Below are positions 1 through 7,609 of a stretch of DNA of 64,000 nucleotides, one piece after another. The notes beneath the pieces were generated by a model, which saw only the letters and a list, made by a program, of their open reading frames with translations, had not been told where the DNA came from and did no database searches. The position numbers and the translations under genes are program-made. Position 1 is the first letter of the stretch. Each line of letters opens with the position of its first letter. Source of the DNA: Tropicibacter sp. Alg240-R139 (GTDB lineage Bacteria > Pseudomonadota > Alphaproteobacteria > Rhodobacterales > Rhodobacteraceae); assembly GCF_900537075.1 (NCBI RefSeq), contig NZ_UNRA01000006.1:62001-126000 (forward strand), written 5' to 3'.

Positions 1-320
1 GAGATCTGGGCCTGCCCGCCATTGCGGGTCGAGCAGCCCCAGGCCACGGTGTTTGCTTCCAGAACAACGGCTTGAATGCCGTGCTCCTTGGCGAGGTGAA
101 TGGCGGTCGACAGGCCGGTATACCCCGACCCGACGATCACAACGTCGGCTTCCATGTCACCGGAAACAGGACCGTCATCGGCAGGCGGGGTGCCCGCCGT
201 ACCAATCCAATAGGTCGGTGCATGATCACGGTTGTGCCCCGGACCAGCGTCAATGATCGGATCGTATTTCGGATCATAGCTGGTTTTGGGCCAGTGCCGA
301 GGGATGCTGTTGTCCACCAT
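1..320 (-). CDS. FAD-dependent oxidoreductase, DAO family (3' part outside window)
   Basis: The first 106 codons of a leftward gene cut by the window edge. Starting at ATG 320, the protein has about 55 polar residues and then a Rossmann FAD-binding strand with GSGYTG at residues 64-69, followed by a conserved stretch ending STRNGGQAQI. This layout is typical of gamma-glutamylputrescine oxidase-like and related amine/amino-acid oxidases of the DAO family. GGAG lies just upstream of the start. It follows the SnoaL-like, UspA and TRAP genes on the same strand, so it probably oxidises the substrate brought in by that transporter. That role is inference; substrate unknown. Confidence 0.8.
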   Translation of the reverse strand, partial: MVDNSIPRHWPKTSYDPKYDPIIDAGPGHNRDHAPTYWIGTAGTPPADDGPVSGDMEADVVIVGSGYTGLSTAIHLAKEHGIQAVVLEANTVAWGCSTRNGGQAQI

Positions 321-349
321 TCTTAACTCCTCCGGTTTGGGTTCGCTGC

Positions 350-736
350 TTACGCTTTGAACATCGGGCGCGACTTGCGCAGCGCCTGTTTCACGACGAG
401 CATGCCGTCACGTACGGTGAACAGATCGGCGCCTTCGGCTTCGATCCGCATGCCGTTTGCATCGGTTCCCGAAAAGGTCCACTCGGACACGGCGCGATCA
501 CCGTGGACAAAGTGGCTGTGGTGATCCCAATGCGCGTCTTTCATGCCGGCCCACACACCCGAGAACGTGGTGGCGATGGCGGCTTTGCCTTCGACCTTGT
601 TGCCGTATTTCTCGTCACCGCCGACGGTGTAGAACACACAGTCATCGGCGAAATGGGTCATCACCCCGTCAATGTCATGACGGTTGAACGCGTCGAACGT
701 ATCGGCCAGGTCCTGCGCGGTCAGGGTTTTGGTCAT
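350..736 (-). CDS. SnoaL-like / NTF2-fold protein
   Basis: A 128-residue single-domain protein with the cone-shaped NTF2 fold pattern: an N-terminal helix (ADTFDAFNRHDIDG), an FADDCVFY strand and a C-terminal beta sheet with GMLVVKQAL. Members bind small hydrophobic ligands or act as isomerases or accessory subunits, so the fold gives no reaction. AGGAAACCTCAA precedes the ATG. It lies 29 bases upstream of the FAD oxidoreductase and 37 bases downstream of the Usp gene on the same strand, so the four to six genes look like one operon. No signal peptide: cytoplasmic. Confidence 0.8.
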   Translation of the reverse strand: MTKTLTAQDLADTFDAFNRHDIDGVMTHFADDCVFYTVGGDEKYGNKVEGKAAIATTFSGVWAGMKDAHWDHHSHFVHGDRAVSEWTFSGTDANGMRIEAEGADLFTVRDGMLVVKQALRKSRPMFKA

Positions 737-773
737 TTGAGGTTTCCTTTTCAGTCAGAGAAGCGATCGCGCC

Positions 774-1268
774 TCACCCGTCGTTGGGGTGAGGGACGAT
801 CAGGGTTGGAATGGTGGATCGGCGCAAAACGCGTTTTGCGACAGTTCCAAGAAATGTGTGCGAGAACCCATGATCATGGGCCCCCAGCACGATCAGATCG
901 CACTTCAGCTCTTGTGAGCGACGCAGGATCACCTCGGCCGGGTGGCCATCGGTTACCTCTATCGAGGCAACCTGATCCTTGATCTTGGCGTCGTCCCCTT
1001 CGAACTTGGCCCAGAAGTTGGCCTGCCGTTCGGCCAGGACCTTGCGCACCATTTCGTGGCGGCGCTCGGTGGCCTGTTTGCGAGTGTCCTCGTTCAGGAT
1101 GAACATCTCCATCGTGACCTTGGCGTCATCCGACAGGGGCTCGTTCACGTGCAGGACGTGGATCTTGGCCCCTGTGCTTTGCGCCAACGCAGCAGCGTGG
1201 CGCAAAGCATAGGTCGAGTTGTGCGACAGGTCGGTGGCAAATAGGATATGCGTAACCATTGGTTCCAT
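774..1268 (-). CDS. Universal stress protein (UspA family)
   Basis: A 164-residue single Usp domain. It opens with the usual strand (THILFATDLSHNS) and ends with GAHDHG, then LGTVAKRVL and a hydrophobic IPTLIVP strand, the ATP-binding part of the family. The ATG at 1268 is preceded by AAAGGA; an internal ATG three codons later is also possible. It starts 17 bases after the TRAP large permease stop. In Halomonas the teaABCD operon ends with a Usp (TeaD) that modulates its TRAP transporter, and the layout here is the same. Regulation of transport by this protein is inference. Confidence 0.9.
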   Translation of the reverse strand: MEPMVTHILFATDLSHNSTYALRHAAALAQSTGAKIHVLHVNEPLSDDAKVTMEMFILNEDTRKQATERRHEMVRKVLAERQANFWAKFEGDDAKIKDQVASIEVTDGHPAEVILRRSQELKCDLIVLGAHDHGFSHTFLGTVAKRVLRRSTIPTLIVPHPNDG

Positions 1269-1285
1269 CAGTGTATCCTTTCAGG

Positions 1286-2626
1286 TCAGTAGCCAAAGAC
1301 GCGTGGTAGCCACAGCGACAGTTCCGGGAAGAAGGCGATGATAAAGATCGCGATCGTGTTCACGGCTGCAAACGGCAGGGCGCGGAGCGAGATCTCTTCG
1401 ATCGAGATGTTCGAGATACCGCTTGCGATGAACAGGTTTTCACCCAGTGGTGGCGTCTGGAAGCCAATGCCCAGGGTACACACCATCACCACACCAAAGT
1501 GGATCGGGTCGATGCCCACCGAATAGGCCACAGGCAGCATCACCGGAACCAGGATCAGGATAGTTGCCAGCGTCTCCATGAACATGCCCACAAAGAGCAG
1601 GAAGAAGATGATCAGCGCCCAGATCACGTACAAGTTTTGGGTAAAGCTAAGCATCGAGTCCGCGATGAGCGCCGGGATCTGGTTTTCCACCAGAAGACGG
1701 CCAAACACGGTTGCGGTGAACAGGATCAGCAGCACCCGTCCTGTCAGCCATGTGGTGGCTTCCAGCGACTGGAACAGCTTGGCCCAGGTGATTTCGCGGT
1801 AGATGACCACGCCCACAAACAGGGTGTAGAAGATCGCGACAATCGCAGCCTCGGTCGGGGTGAAGAAGCCGGTGTAGATACCGCCTAGGATCACCAGCGG
1901 TGCCATCAGAGACCAGAAGCCGCGGTACATTTCGCACCCGATGTTCTTGGCGGACCAGCCATCAGCAGACCCGGAGTAGCCGCGCTTTTTTGACATGAAG
2001 TAGTTCAGCGTCATGATCGAAGCGGCGATCAGGAAGGCCGGGACAAAACCCGCGATGAACAGTTTCGAGATCGAAACCGACTGGAAGGTGCCGAATTTTT
2101 CGACCGCCTCGGGTGGTGCGGTAAAGCCAAGCGCGGCAATGCCGAAGATAACCATCGGGATCGAAGGCGGGATGATGATACCCAGACCACCAGACGAGGC
2201 GGTGATGGCCGATGCATAGCCACGCTCGTACCCGCGGTCGATCATCGCCGGGATCATCAGCATACCCACAGCCGCCGTGGTTGCCGGGCCAGAGCCCGAG
2301 ATCGCGCCGAAGAACAGACACGCCATGACGGTCGCAGCTGAAATTCCGCCGGTGAAGGGACCGGCAAGGCTTTCGGCCACGTTGATCAGGCGTTTCGAAA
2401 TGCCGGCGGCCTCCATCAAGGCGCCCGCAAGGATAAAGGCAGGCAGTGCCATCAGCGGGAAGGACCCGACCGAGGTAAAGGCGATCTGCACGAATTTGAT
2501 CGGGTTCTCGCCCAGATACAGGAACGAGACCAGCGAAGCACATCCAAGCGCCACCGTGATGGGCGCGCCGATGAGCAACAAGAACAGGAAGGATCCAAAC
2601 AGGATGCTTACGATTTCAGATTCCAT
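1286..2626 (-). CDS. TRAP transporter large permease (DctM family)
   Basis: A 446-residue, very hydrophobic protein with the alternating helices of the 12-TM DctM subunit. It has a GAISGSGPATTAAVG stretch near residue 110 and SSGGLGIIIPPSIPMVIFG after it, both family hallmarks. I start at ATG 2626 because GGGGGAGAAATC sits directly before it and the protein begins at its first membrane helix; a longer frame to 2692 would add 22 polar residues overlapping the previous gene. It imports organic acids or zwitterions using the sodium gradient, with the DctQ and DctP partners encoded upstream. Confidence 0.95.
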   Translation of the reverse strand: MESEIVSILFGSFLFLLLIGAPITVALGCASLVSFLYLGENPIKFVQIAFTSVGSFPLMALPAFILAGALMEAAGISKRLINVAESLAGPFTGGISAATVMACLFFGAISGSGPATTAAVGMLMIPAMIDRGYERGYASAITASSGGLGIIIPPSIPMVIFGIAALGFTAPPEAVEKFGTFQSVSISKLFIAGFVPAFLIAASIMTLNYFMSKKRGYSGSADGWSAKNIGCEMYRGFWSLMAPLVILGGIYTGFFTPTEAAIVAIFYTLFVGVVIYREITWAKLFQSLEATTWLTGRVLLILFTATVFGRLLVENQIPALIADSMLSFTQNLYVIWALIIFFLLFVGMFMETLATILILVPVMLPVAYSVGIDPIHFGVVMVCTLGIGFQTPPLGENLFIASGISNISIEEISLRALPFAAVNTIAIFIIAFFPELSLWLPRVFGY

Positions 2627-2642
2627 GATTTCTCCCCCCCAA

Positions 2643-3179
2643 TCACTTGGATTTCGCTGCGTCTGTGGCAGCTTTGATTTCGTCGAGATCAATCTGATCG
2701 GGGTCGGCGATGTCTTCGCCCTTGATCAGTTTGCGATAGTTCACTTGCAGGACGCGGATGGTCATCAGCGTGAACGCAAAGGGCAGCACCATGTAGATGT
2801 ATTTCATCTCGATGCCCAAGGTCTGGGATTTCCAGAACTTGTTCATCTTGTTGAAGACGAAATCAGAGGCCAGGTAGATGAAATAGACATTGAAGAAGAG
2901 CCAAAAGAGATCGGCAAAGGCTTCGATGTATTTGATCGCGCCATCAGGCAGGAAGCGGAACTGGAAGGTCACCCGGTTATGGGCCCCTTTCAGCGCGGCG
3001 TAGCTGGCGCCGAAGTAGACGAACCAGACGAACATGTAGACGGATAGTTCTTCGATCCAACTGAACGAAAAGCCGAACACCTCTCGGGCGATGATTTGTG
3101 TGAACAACAGGACGACAAATCCGGATAGAAGGATCCGGCAAATGACGCTTTCAATGTTGTCCAGGAATTTCCAGAACAT
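2643..3179 (-). CDS. TRAP transporter small permease (DctQ family)
   Basis: A 178-residue membrane protein with four predicted helices, the size and shape of DctQ subunits. The EELSVYMFVWFVYFGASYA segment after the second helix is the usual family region. The C-terminal 35 residues are charged and cytoplasmic. It sits between the binding-protein gene and the large permease and is separated from the former by a strong hairpin. Its partner DctM begins 16 bases further on. Substrate unknown. Confidence 0.93.
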   Translation of the reverse strand: MFWKFLDNIESVICRILLSGFVVLLFTQIIAREVFGFSFSWIEELSVYMFVWFVYFGASYAALKGAHNRVTFQFRFLPDGAIKYIEAFADLFWLFFNVYFIYLASDFVFNKMNKFWKSQTLGIEMKYIYMVLPFAFTLMTIRVLQVNYRKLIKGEDIADPDQIDLDEIKAATDAAKSK

Positions 3180-3205
3180 TTCTTGTTACTCCTCCCTGAG
3201 AAAGC

Positions 3206-3230
3206 AAAGAGCGCGAGGGTCGCGCTCTTT
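3206..3230 (-). promoter_or_regulatory. Intercistronic stem-loop between DctP and DctQ genes
   Basis: A perfect 11-base-pair stem (AAAGAGCGCGA) closes on a 3-base loop in the 72-base gap after the binding-protein gene. The U-run after it on the reading strand is short, so it can act as a partial terminator or a block to 3' exonucleases. Either would keep binding-protein mRNA in excess over permease mRNA, as is common in binding-protein-dependent systems. The function is inference; the hairpin is seen directly. Confidence 0.7.
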
Positions 3231-3251
3231 GCCGGTCTTTTCTGCGGGGTC

Positions 3252-4259
3252 TTATTTGACCGGATCGCGGCCGATTTCGGCCAGGGCAGCATTCACTTTG
3301 TCGATGCCACCAACCGAGTCGTAGAATTTCGGCCAGACGGCTTCGGTCGCCAGAGTGATGAACTCTTCTTCGTTGTTCTCAGGATCAACAATTTCCATGC
3401 CGCGCGATTGCAGCTCGGTTTTGATGGTGGATTCCTGATCGCGCAGATACTGAGCCGAGAACTGGGTCGCAGCTTGACCAGCGGCCAAAACGGCAGCTTG
3501 GTCGTCAGCCGACATGTCCTGGAATACGGCCTCAGAAACGATCAGAGGCTCGATCGAGAAGAGGTAACGCAGGTTGGTGATGTAGGTCTGAACTTCGTCA
3601 AACTTCATCGCGTAGTTGGTGATGTAGGGGTTGTCCTGACCATCAACAACTTTGGTCTGCAAGCCTGCAAAGGTTTCCGACCATGCCATCGGCGTCGGGT
3701 TCACACCCCACGACTGGTACGTCGCGATCATGATTTCGTTCTTGGGGGTCCGGATAACCAGGTCGGACAGATCCGCAACCGATTTGACCGGGTGTTTGGA
3801 ATTGGTCAGAACACGGAAGCCTGAATAGGCCCAGCCAATGATACGAACGCCGGAATCGCGGATGGTGTTTGCCACCAGTTCTTCGCCCACCGGACCTTGG
3901 GTCAGCTTTTCAGCGTCTTCCAGGGACAGGATCATATAGGGCAGCGTCAGCGTGCCAACGGTCGGCGAGAACGGTGTGACGTTGTTGATCGCCAGGATCG
4001 AGAAATCCAGCGTGCCGATGGCCGCTTCGTTCACGGTGTCCTGCTCGGAGCCCAGCTGGCCGTTCAGGAACAGGGTTGCGGTGTGGTCGGTGTTTTCTTC
4101 CAGAGCAGCGATGAACGCTTTGCCCAGAGCTTCTTGTGTCCCACCTGCGCCGTCGCCAACCGCGATCTTGAAGTTTTTGGCGTCAGCTGCGCCAGCGGCC
4201 ATGATTGCTGCCATGGAAACGGCGGCGGTCAGGGTGCTGAGCTTTTTGAAAAATGACAT
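3252..4259 (-). CDS. TRAP transporter substrate-binding protein (DctP family)
   Basis: A 335-residue periplasmic protein with a clear Sec signal peptide of about 27 residues (basic start, hydrophobic core, AADA cleavage site). The mature part has DctP features: FLNGQLGSEQDTVNEAAIGTLD early on and VIRTPKNEIM near residue 170, containing the arginine that usually binds the ligand carboxylate. GGAGG lies before the ATG. It is the first gene of the leftward operon and faces a divergent LysR regulator. The ligand cannot be read from sequence; the Usp neighbour and the downstream amine oxidase-like gene favour a zwitterionic or amine compound. Confidence 0.93.
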   Translation of the reverse strand: MSFFKKLSTLTAAVSMAAIMAAGAADAKNFKIAVGDGAGGTQEALGKAFIAALEENTDHTATLFLNGQLGSEQDTVNEAAIGTLDFSILAINNVTPFSPTVGTLTLPYMILSLEDAEKLTQGPVGEELVANTIRDSGVRIIGWAYSGFRVLTNSKHPVKSVADLSDLVIRTPKNEIMIATYQSWGVNPTPMAWSETFAGLQTKVVDGQDNPYITNYAMKFDEVQTYITNLRYLFSIEPLIVSEAVFQDMSADDQAAVLAAGQAATQFSAQYLRDQESTIKTELQSRGMEIVDPENNEEEFITLATEAVWPKFYDSVGGIDKVNAALAEIGRDPVK

Positions 4260-4418
4260 GGAGGTCCTCCCATTTGTCGATTTGGCCGGAGCGCGCGCTG
4301 GCGCGGGGAGAGTTGAGCCAGTCCGATTCTGCTCCGGTGAGGGAGGTCTTAGGTTGTTTCTTATGTTTCTCGTATGTAAACTTATTCGCGCAAAGTTTCA
4401 TAAAAAGCGAACGTAAAA

Positions 4419-5357
4419 ATGAAGAAGAAGTCTTTGATCACCCGGATCGGTGACTCGGATCTGAGATTGTTGCGAATTTTCAAGGCGGTGGTTGACAGTG
4501 GTGGACTGTCCGCGGCGGAAACCGAATTGAATATCGGCCGGTCCACGATTTCGAAACACATTTCGGATCTGGAGACACGACTGGAATTGGTGTTGTGCCA
4601 TCGCGGTCCGGCGGGATTTTCACTGACCGAAGAAGGCGCGCGCGTGTTGGAAGCCGCTGATGAGATGTTGGCGGCGGTGACCCGATTTCGGGTCGAGGTG
4701 AATGAAATCAAAGAAAACCTTGCGGGCACCGTGCGTGTGGCTTTGTTCGATCTTTGCGCGTCCAACCCCGAGGCCCATGTCGCCCGCTCGATCAGCAAGT
4801 TCAACGACATTGCACCGGCCGTGCAAGTCGAACTGTCGATGGAGCCACCGACGGTCATCGAAAGCCAGGTGATCGAAGGGCAGCTGGATTTGGGGATCGT
4901 GCCGCTGAACCGGCCCTCGGAAAGCCTGGACTACAGCCCGATCTATGGCGAGCATATGTTCATGTATTGCGGGGTCGGGCATCCGTTCTTTGATGGCGAT
5001 CAGGACTATGTGACGATGGACGATGTACGGGGCAGCAATTATGTCGGCATTAGTGTGAATTCACCGAACTTGCGGATTGGTCAGCAATTGAAACTGCGCC
5101 GTTCGGCCAAGGTGCAATCGGAACATGCGCTGATGGTCCTGATCATGTCGGGGCGTTACATCGGGTTCCTGCCAGACCATTTGGCCGAGCCATTTCGGGC
5201 ACGGGGGGTAATGCGGGCGGTGAAACCGGATGAGCTGCACTATCGAACCCAGTTTGCGATCATCACCCGGAAACGACCGGAACCGACGCGGATCACGCAG
5301 GTGCTGCGTGAAACGCTGATTGCGGATCATCAGCAAGAGGGAGCTGAACAGGCGTGA
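4419..5357 (+). CDS. LysR-family transcriptional regulator
   Basis: A 312-residue protein with an N-terminal winged helix-turn-helix (residues about 13-70, including LSAAETELNIGRSTISKHISDLE) and a two-lobed effector domain. It is divergent from the TRAP operon across a 159-base A+T-rich gap, the classic arrangement for a LysR protein controlling the opposite operon. The gap contains a TTATG/ATGTAA partial dyad near 4360-4378 that could be part of its site, but I cannot support that firmly. The inducer is presumably the transporter's substrate. Confidence 0.92.
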   Translation: MKKKSLITRIGDSDLRLLRIFKAVVDSGGLSAAETELNIGRSTISKHISDLETRLELVLCHRGPAGFSLTEEGARVLEAADEMLAAVTRFRVEVNEIKENLAGTVRVALFDLCASNPEAHVARSISKFNDIAPAVQVELSMEPPTVIESQVIEGQLDLGIVPLNRPSESLDYSPIYGEHMFMYCGVGHPFFDGDQDYVTMDDVRGSNYVGISVNSPNLRIGQQLKLRRSAKVQSEHALMVLIMSGRYIGFLPDHLAEPFRARGVMRAVKPDELHYRTQFAIITRKRPEPTRITQVLRETLIADHQQEGAEQA

Positions 5358-5363
5358 CGTGGC

Positions 5364-6395
5364 TCAGCTTGCCAGCCGGGTTGTCGTTGCGCTTTGCATC
5401 AGCCGTCCGATTGCGCGGCCGGTGTCGAGCATGCGATTGGAAAAGCCCCATTCGTTGTCATACCAACTGACGACGCGCACCATGCCGTCGCGCGTCACGG
5501 TGGTTTGCGCAGCGGCAAAACACGACGAATTGGGATCGTGGTTGAAGTCGGCCGAAACCAGCGGGTCATTTTCGTAGGCCAGTATGCCCGCCAATGACCC
5601 TTTGGCGGCCGTCCGGATCGCGGCATTCACCGTGTCCACAGTCGCGCTGCGTTGGGGCACAAAGCTGAGGTCGACCAGCGATACATTGGCCGTAGGCACG
5701 CGAATGGCCGACCCTTCCAGGCGGCCTTCGAGATGGGGCAGAACATGTGATATGGCCCGCGCGGCGCCGGTCGAAGTTGGGATCATGGAAACAGATGCCG
5801 CCCGCGCGCGATAAAGATCGCGGTGCGGCGTATCATGTGTCGGCTGATCGCCGGTGAAGGCGTGGATTGTAGTCATGTAGCCGGTCTGGATACCGAATTC
5901 CTGATCCAACACCATGGCGATGGGGGCCAGACAGTTGGTGGTGCAGGATGCATTGGACACGATCAGGTCGTCGGGTGTCAGCTGATCGTCATTGACGCCA
6001 AAGACGATGGTGCGATCCATGTCGGTTCCAGGGGCGGACAGCAGCACCCGCTTTGATCCGTTTTGCAGGTGCCGCTGCAGTTGGTCGCGAGAGGTAAAAC
6101 GCCCGGTGCATTCAAAAGCGATGTCAACGTCTTGCCAGAGCAGATCTTCAGGCGCTGGGCATTGTGACAGACGGATGCTGTGTTTCCCGACCCGAAGCGT
6201 TTCACCGTCCAGCATCACCGATTGCCCAAGTCGGCCGTGAACGCTGTCATACTTGAGCAGGTGGGTCAGGGTCTGGGCCGGTGCCAGATCATTGATGGCG
6301 ACCACCTGCATGTCATCGGCCGCGCTTTCCAAAAGTGCCCGTAGTACACCCCTGCCGATACGGCCAAAGCCATTGATTGCGATTTTCAATGTCAT
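5364..6395 (-). CDS. gap: Glyceraldehyde-3-phosphate dehydrogenase, type I
   Basis: A 343-residue enzyme that oxidises glyceraldehyde 3-phosphate to 1,3-bisphosphoglycerate with NAD(P). The Rossmann start INGFGRIGR is at residues 7-15, Asp36 in NDL suggests NAD preference, the active-site Cys151 lies in SNASCTTNC and the paired His178 in TTIHAFT. WYDNEWGFSNRM closes the catalytic domain. I start at ATG 6395, preceded by GGGGAGAGGCG, rather than an upstream codon at 6524 that would add unrelated residues and cover a palindromic operator. A divergent pdxJ lies beyond the gap, so erythrose-4-phosphate dehydrogenase (Epd) is an alternative. Confidence 0.92.
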   Translation of the reverse strand: MTLKIAINGFGRIGRGVLRALLESAADDMQVVAINDLAPAQTLTHLLKYDSVHGRLGQSVMLDGETLRVGKHSIRLSQCPAPEDLLWQDVDIAFECTGRFTSRDQLQRHLQNGSKRVLLSAPGTDMDRTIVFGVNDDQLTPDDLIVSNASCTTNCLAPIAMVLDQEFGIQTGYMTTIHAFTGDQPTHDTPHRDLYRARAASVSMIPTSTGAARAISHVLPHLEGRLEGSAIRVPTANVSLVDLSFVPQRSATVDTVNAAIRTAAKGSLAGILAYENDPLVSADFNHDPNSSCFAAAQTTVTRDGMVRVVSWYDNEWGFSNRMLDTGRAIGRLMQSATTTRLAS

Positions 6396-6823
6396 CTCGC
6401 CTCTCCCCTGCGAAATCGGGACCCGATGTGGGCCAGTTGCGAGAATAGTTAGCGCTAACATCTGCGTAATGCAAGGCTCTTGTGATGATAGACCTCGGGC
6501 CGGATGACGCGTCGGAATCCGCAATAACGCTATGGCGATGTTTCCGAGGAATGGGCGGCCAGGCGTCTGAAGGGGCCTGAATGGCTGCGCTGCTTATCGG
6601 ACTTTCTCAAACGCGACTCGGCCCCGTGGTGCGTTTTGACCCGCCAAATGGTAATTCGGCACAGCCCAATGGGTCCGAGGGGATCAGTTGGATTAGATCT
6701 ATGTAAGTGAGGGATCGCCGGGACAAAAAATTGGTCTAGCTCGTTTGTCCAAGATTGGAGGTTCTGGGCGGACAGCATGGTTGCTAAAGCACGAGTGATG
6801 TCGATGCGTTAAGGGCTTATTTT
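6396..6823. other. 428-base divergent intergenic region, gap/pdxJ
   Basis: This gap holds the promoters for gap (leftward) and pdxJ (rightward). The only feature I can defend is the palindrome at 6448-6459. Short frames in both directions have no recognisable protein character. No tRNA, terminator or repeat was seen. Confidence 0.5.
6448..6459. promoter_or_regulatory. LacI-type operator palindrome upstream of gap
   Basis: GTTAGCGCTAAC is a perfect 12-base palindrome with a central CG step, the form bound by LacI-family repressors. It lies 53 bases upstream of the gap start codon. Rhodobacter sphaeroides CceR is a LacI-family regulator of central carbon metabolism in this bacterial group, so a CceR-like protein is a reasonable candidate. 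The link is inference. Confidence 0.6.
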
Positions 6824-7606
6824 ATGCTGGATGAGATTGCCGCAGTTCCAACCAAGCTTTCGGTCAACCTGAATGCAGTTGCGTTCCTGAGAAACCGCCG
6901 GGACATGCCGTGGCCAAATGTGGTGGACATCGCGCGCCTTGTGCTGGACGCTGGCGCGCATGGGATCACGGTCCACCCGCGCCCGGATCAACGCCACATC
7001 CGATTCAGCGATGTTCATGACCTGGCCGCATTGATTGTGTCGGAATACCCAGAGGCCGAGTTCAACGTCGAAGGGTATCCATCGCCGGACTTCCTCGACT
7101 TGGCGATGGCATCAAAGGCGCATCAGGTGACGTTGGTGCCGGACGACCCCTCTCAGTCCACATCGGACCACGGATGGCAGGTCGAGAAGGACCACGATCT
7201 GTTGTACCGCGCAATCGGCGCCCTGCATGCAAACGGTCAGCGGGTCTCTCTCTTTGTTGATGTTCGCGCTGCTGACGTCCTTGCGGCAGGAGGGGTCGGA
7301 GCGGATAGGGTCGAGTTTTACACAGGTCCCTTCGCGGCATTGTTTGAACGATCCGATCATGTTCAGGAATTGGGCCAATTGCGTGAAGCCGCCCATGCGG
7401 CGCGACAGGCAGGGCATAACGCACAGCCTGGCTTACGGGGGCTGACGATGAATGCCGGGCACGACCTGACGCTGTCGAACTTGCCCGCATTGAAAGAGAC
7501 TGTTCCCGATCTGGCCGAAGTGTCTATTGGCCATGGGATCACGGCCGATGCTTTGGTGATGGGTTTCCCCGAGGCGGTGCGCCGCTATCTGCAAGTGCTG
7601 AGTTGA
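6824..7606 (+). CDS. pdxJ: Pyridoxine 5'-phosphate synthase
   Basis: A 260-residue TIM barrel that condenses 1-deoxyxylulose 5-phosphate with 3-amino-2-oxopropyl phosphate to form pyridoxine phosphate. Family sequence is plain throughout: LSVNLNAVAFLRNRR at the start, AGAHGITVHPRPDQRHI, FNVEGYP, a VTLVPD strand, then LTMNAGHDLTLSNL and a final EVSIGHGITADAL phosphate-binding loop. Length is close to the usual 240-255. The ribosome site is modest (AAGGG about 10 bases before the ATG). It stops 3 bases before the convergent gene. Cytoplasmic, vitamin B6 synthesis. Confidence 0.96.
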   Translation: MLDEIAAVPTKLSVNLNAVAFLRNRRDMPWPNVVDIARLVLDAGAHGITVHPRPDQRHIRFSDVHDLAALIVSEYPEAEFNVEGYPSPDFLDLAMASKAHQVTLVPDDPSQSTSDHGWQVEKDHDLLYRAIGALHANGQRVSLFVDVRAADVLAAGGVGADRVEFYTGPFAALFERSDHVQELGQLREAAHAARQAGHNAQPGLRGLTMNAGHDLTLSNLPALKETVPDLAEVSIGHGITADALVMGFPEAVRRYLQVLS

Positions 7607-7609
7607 ACG

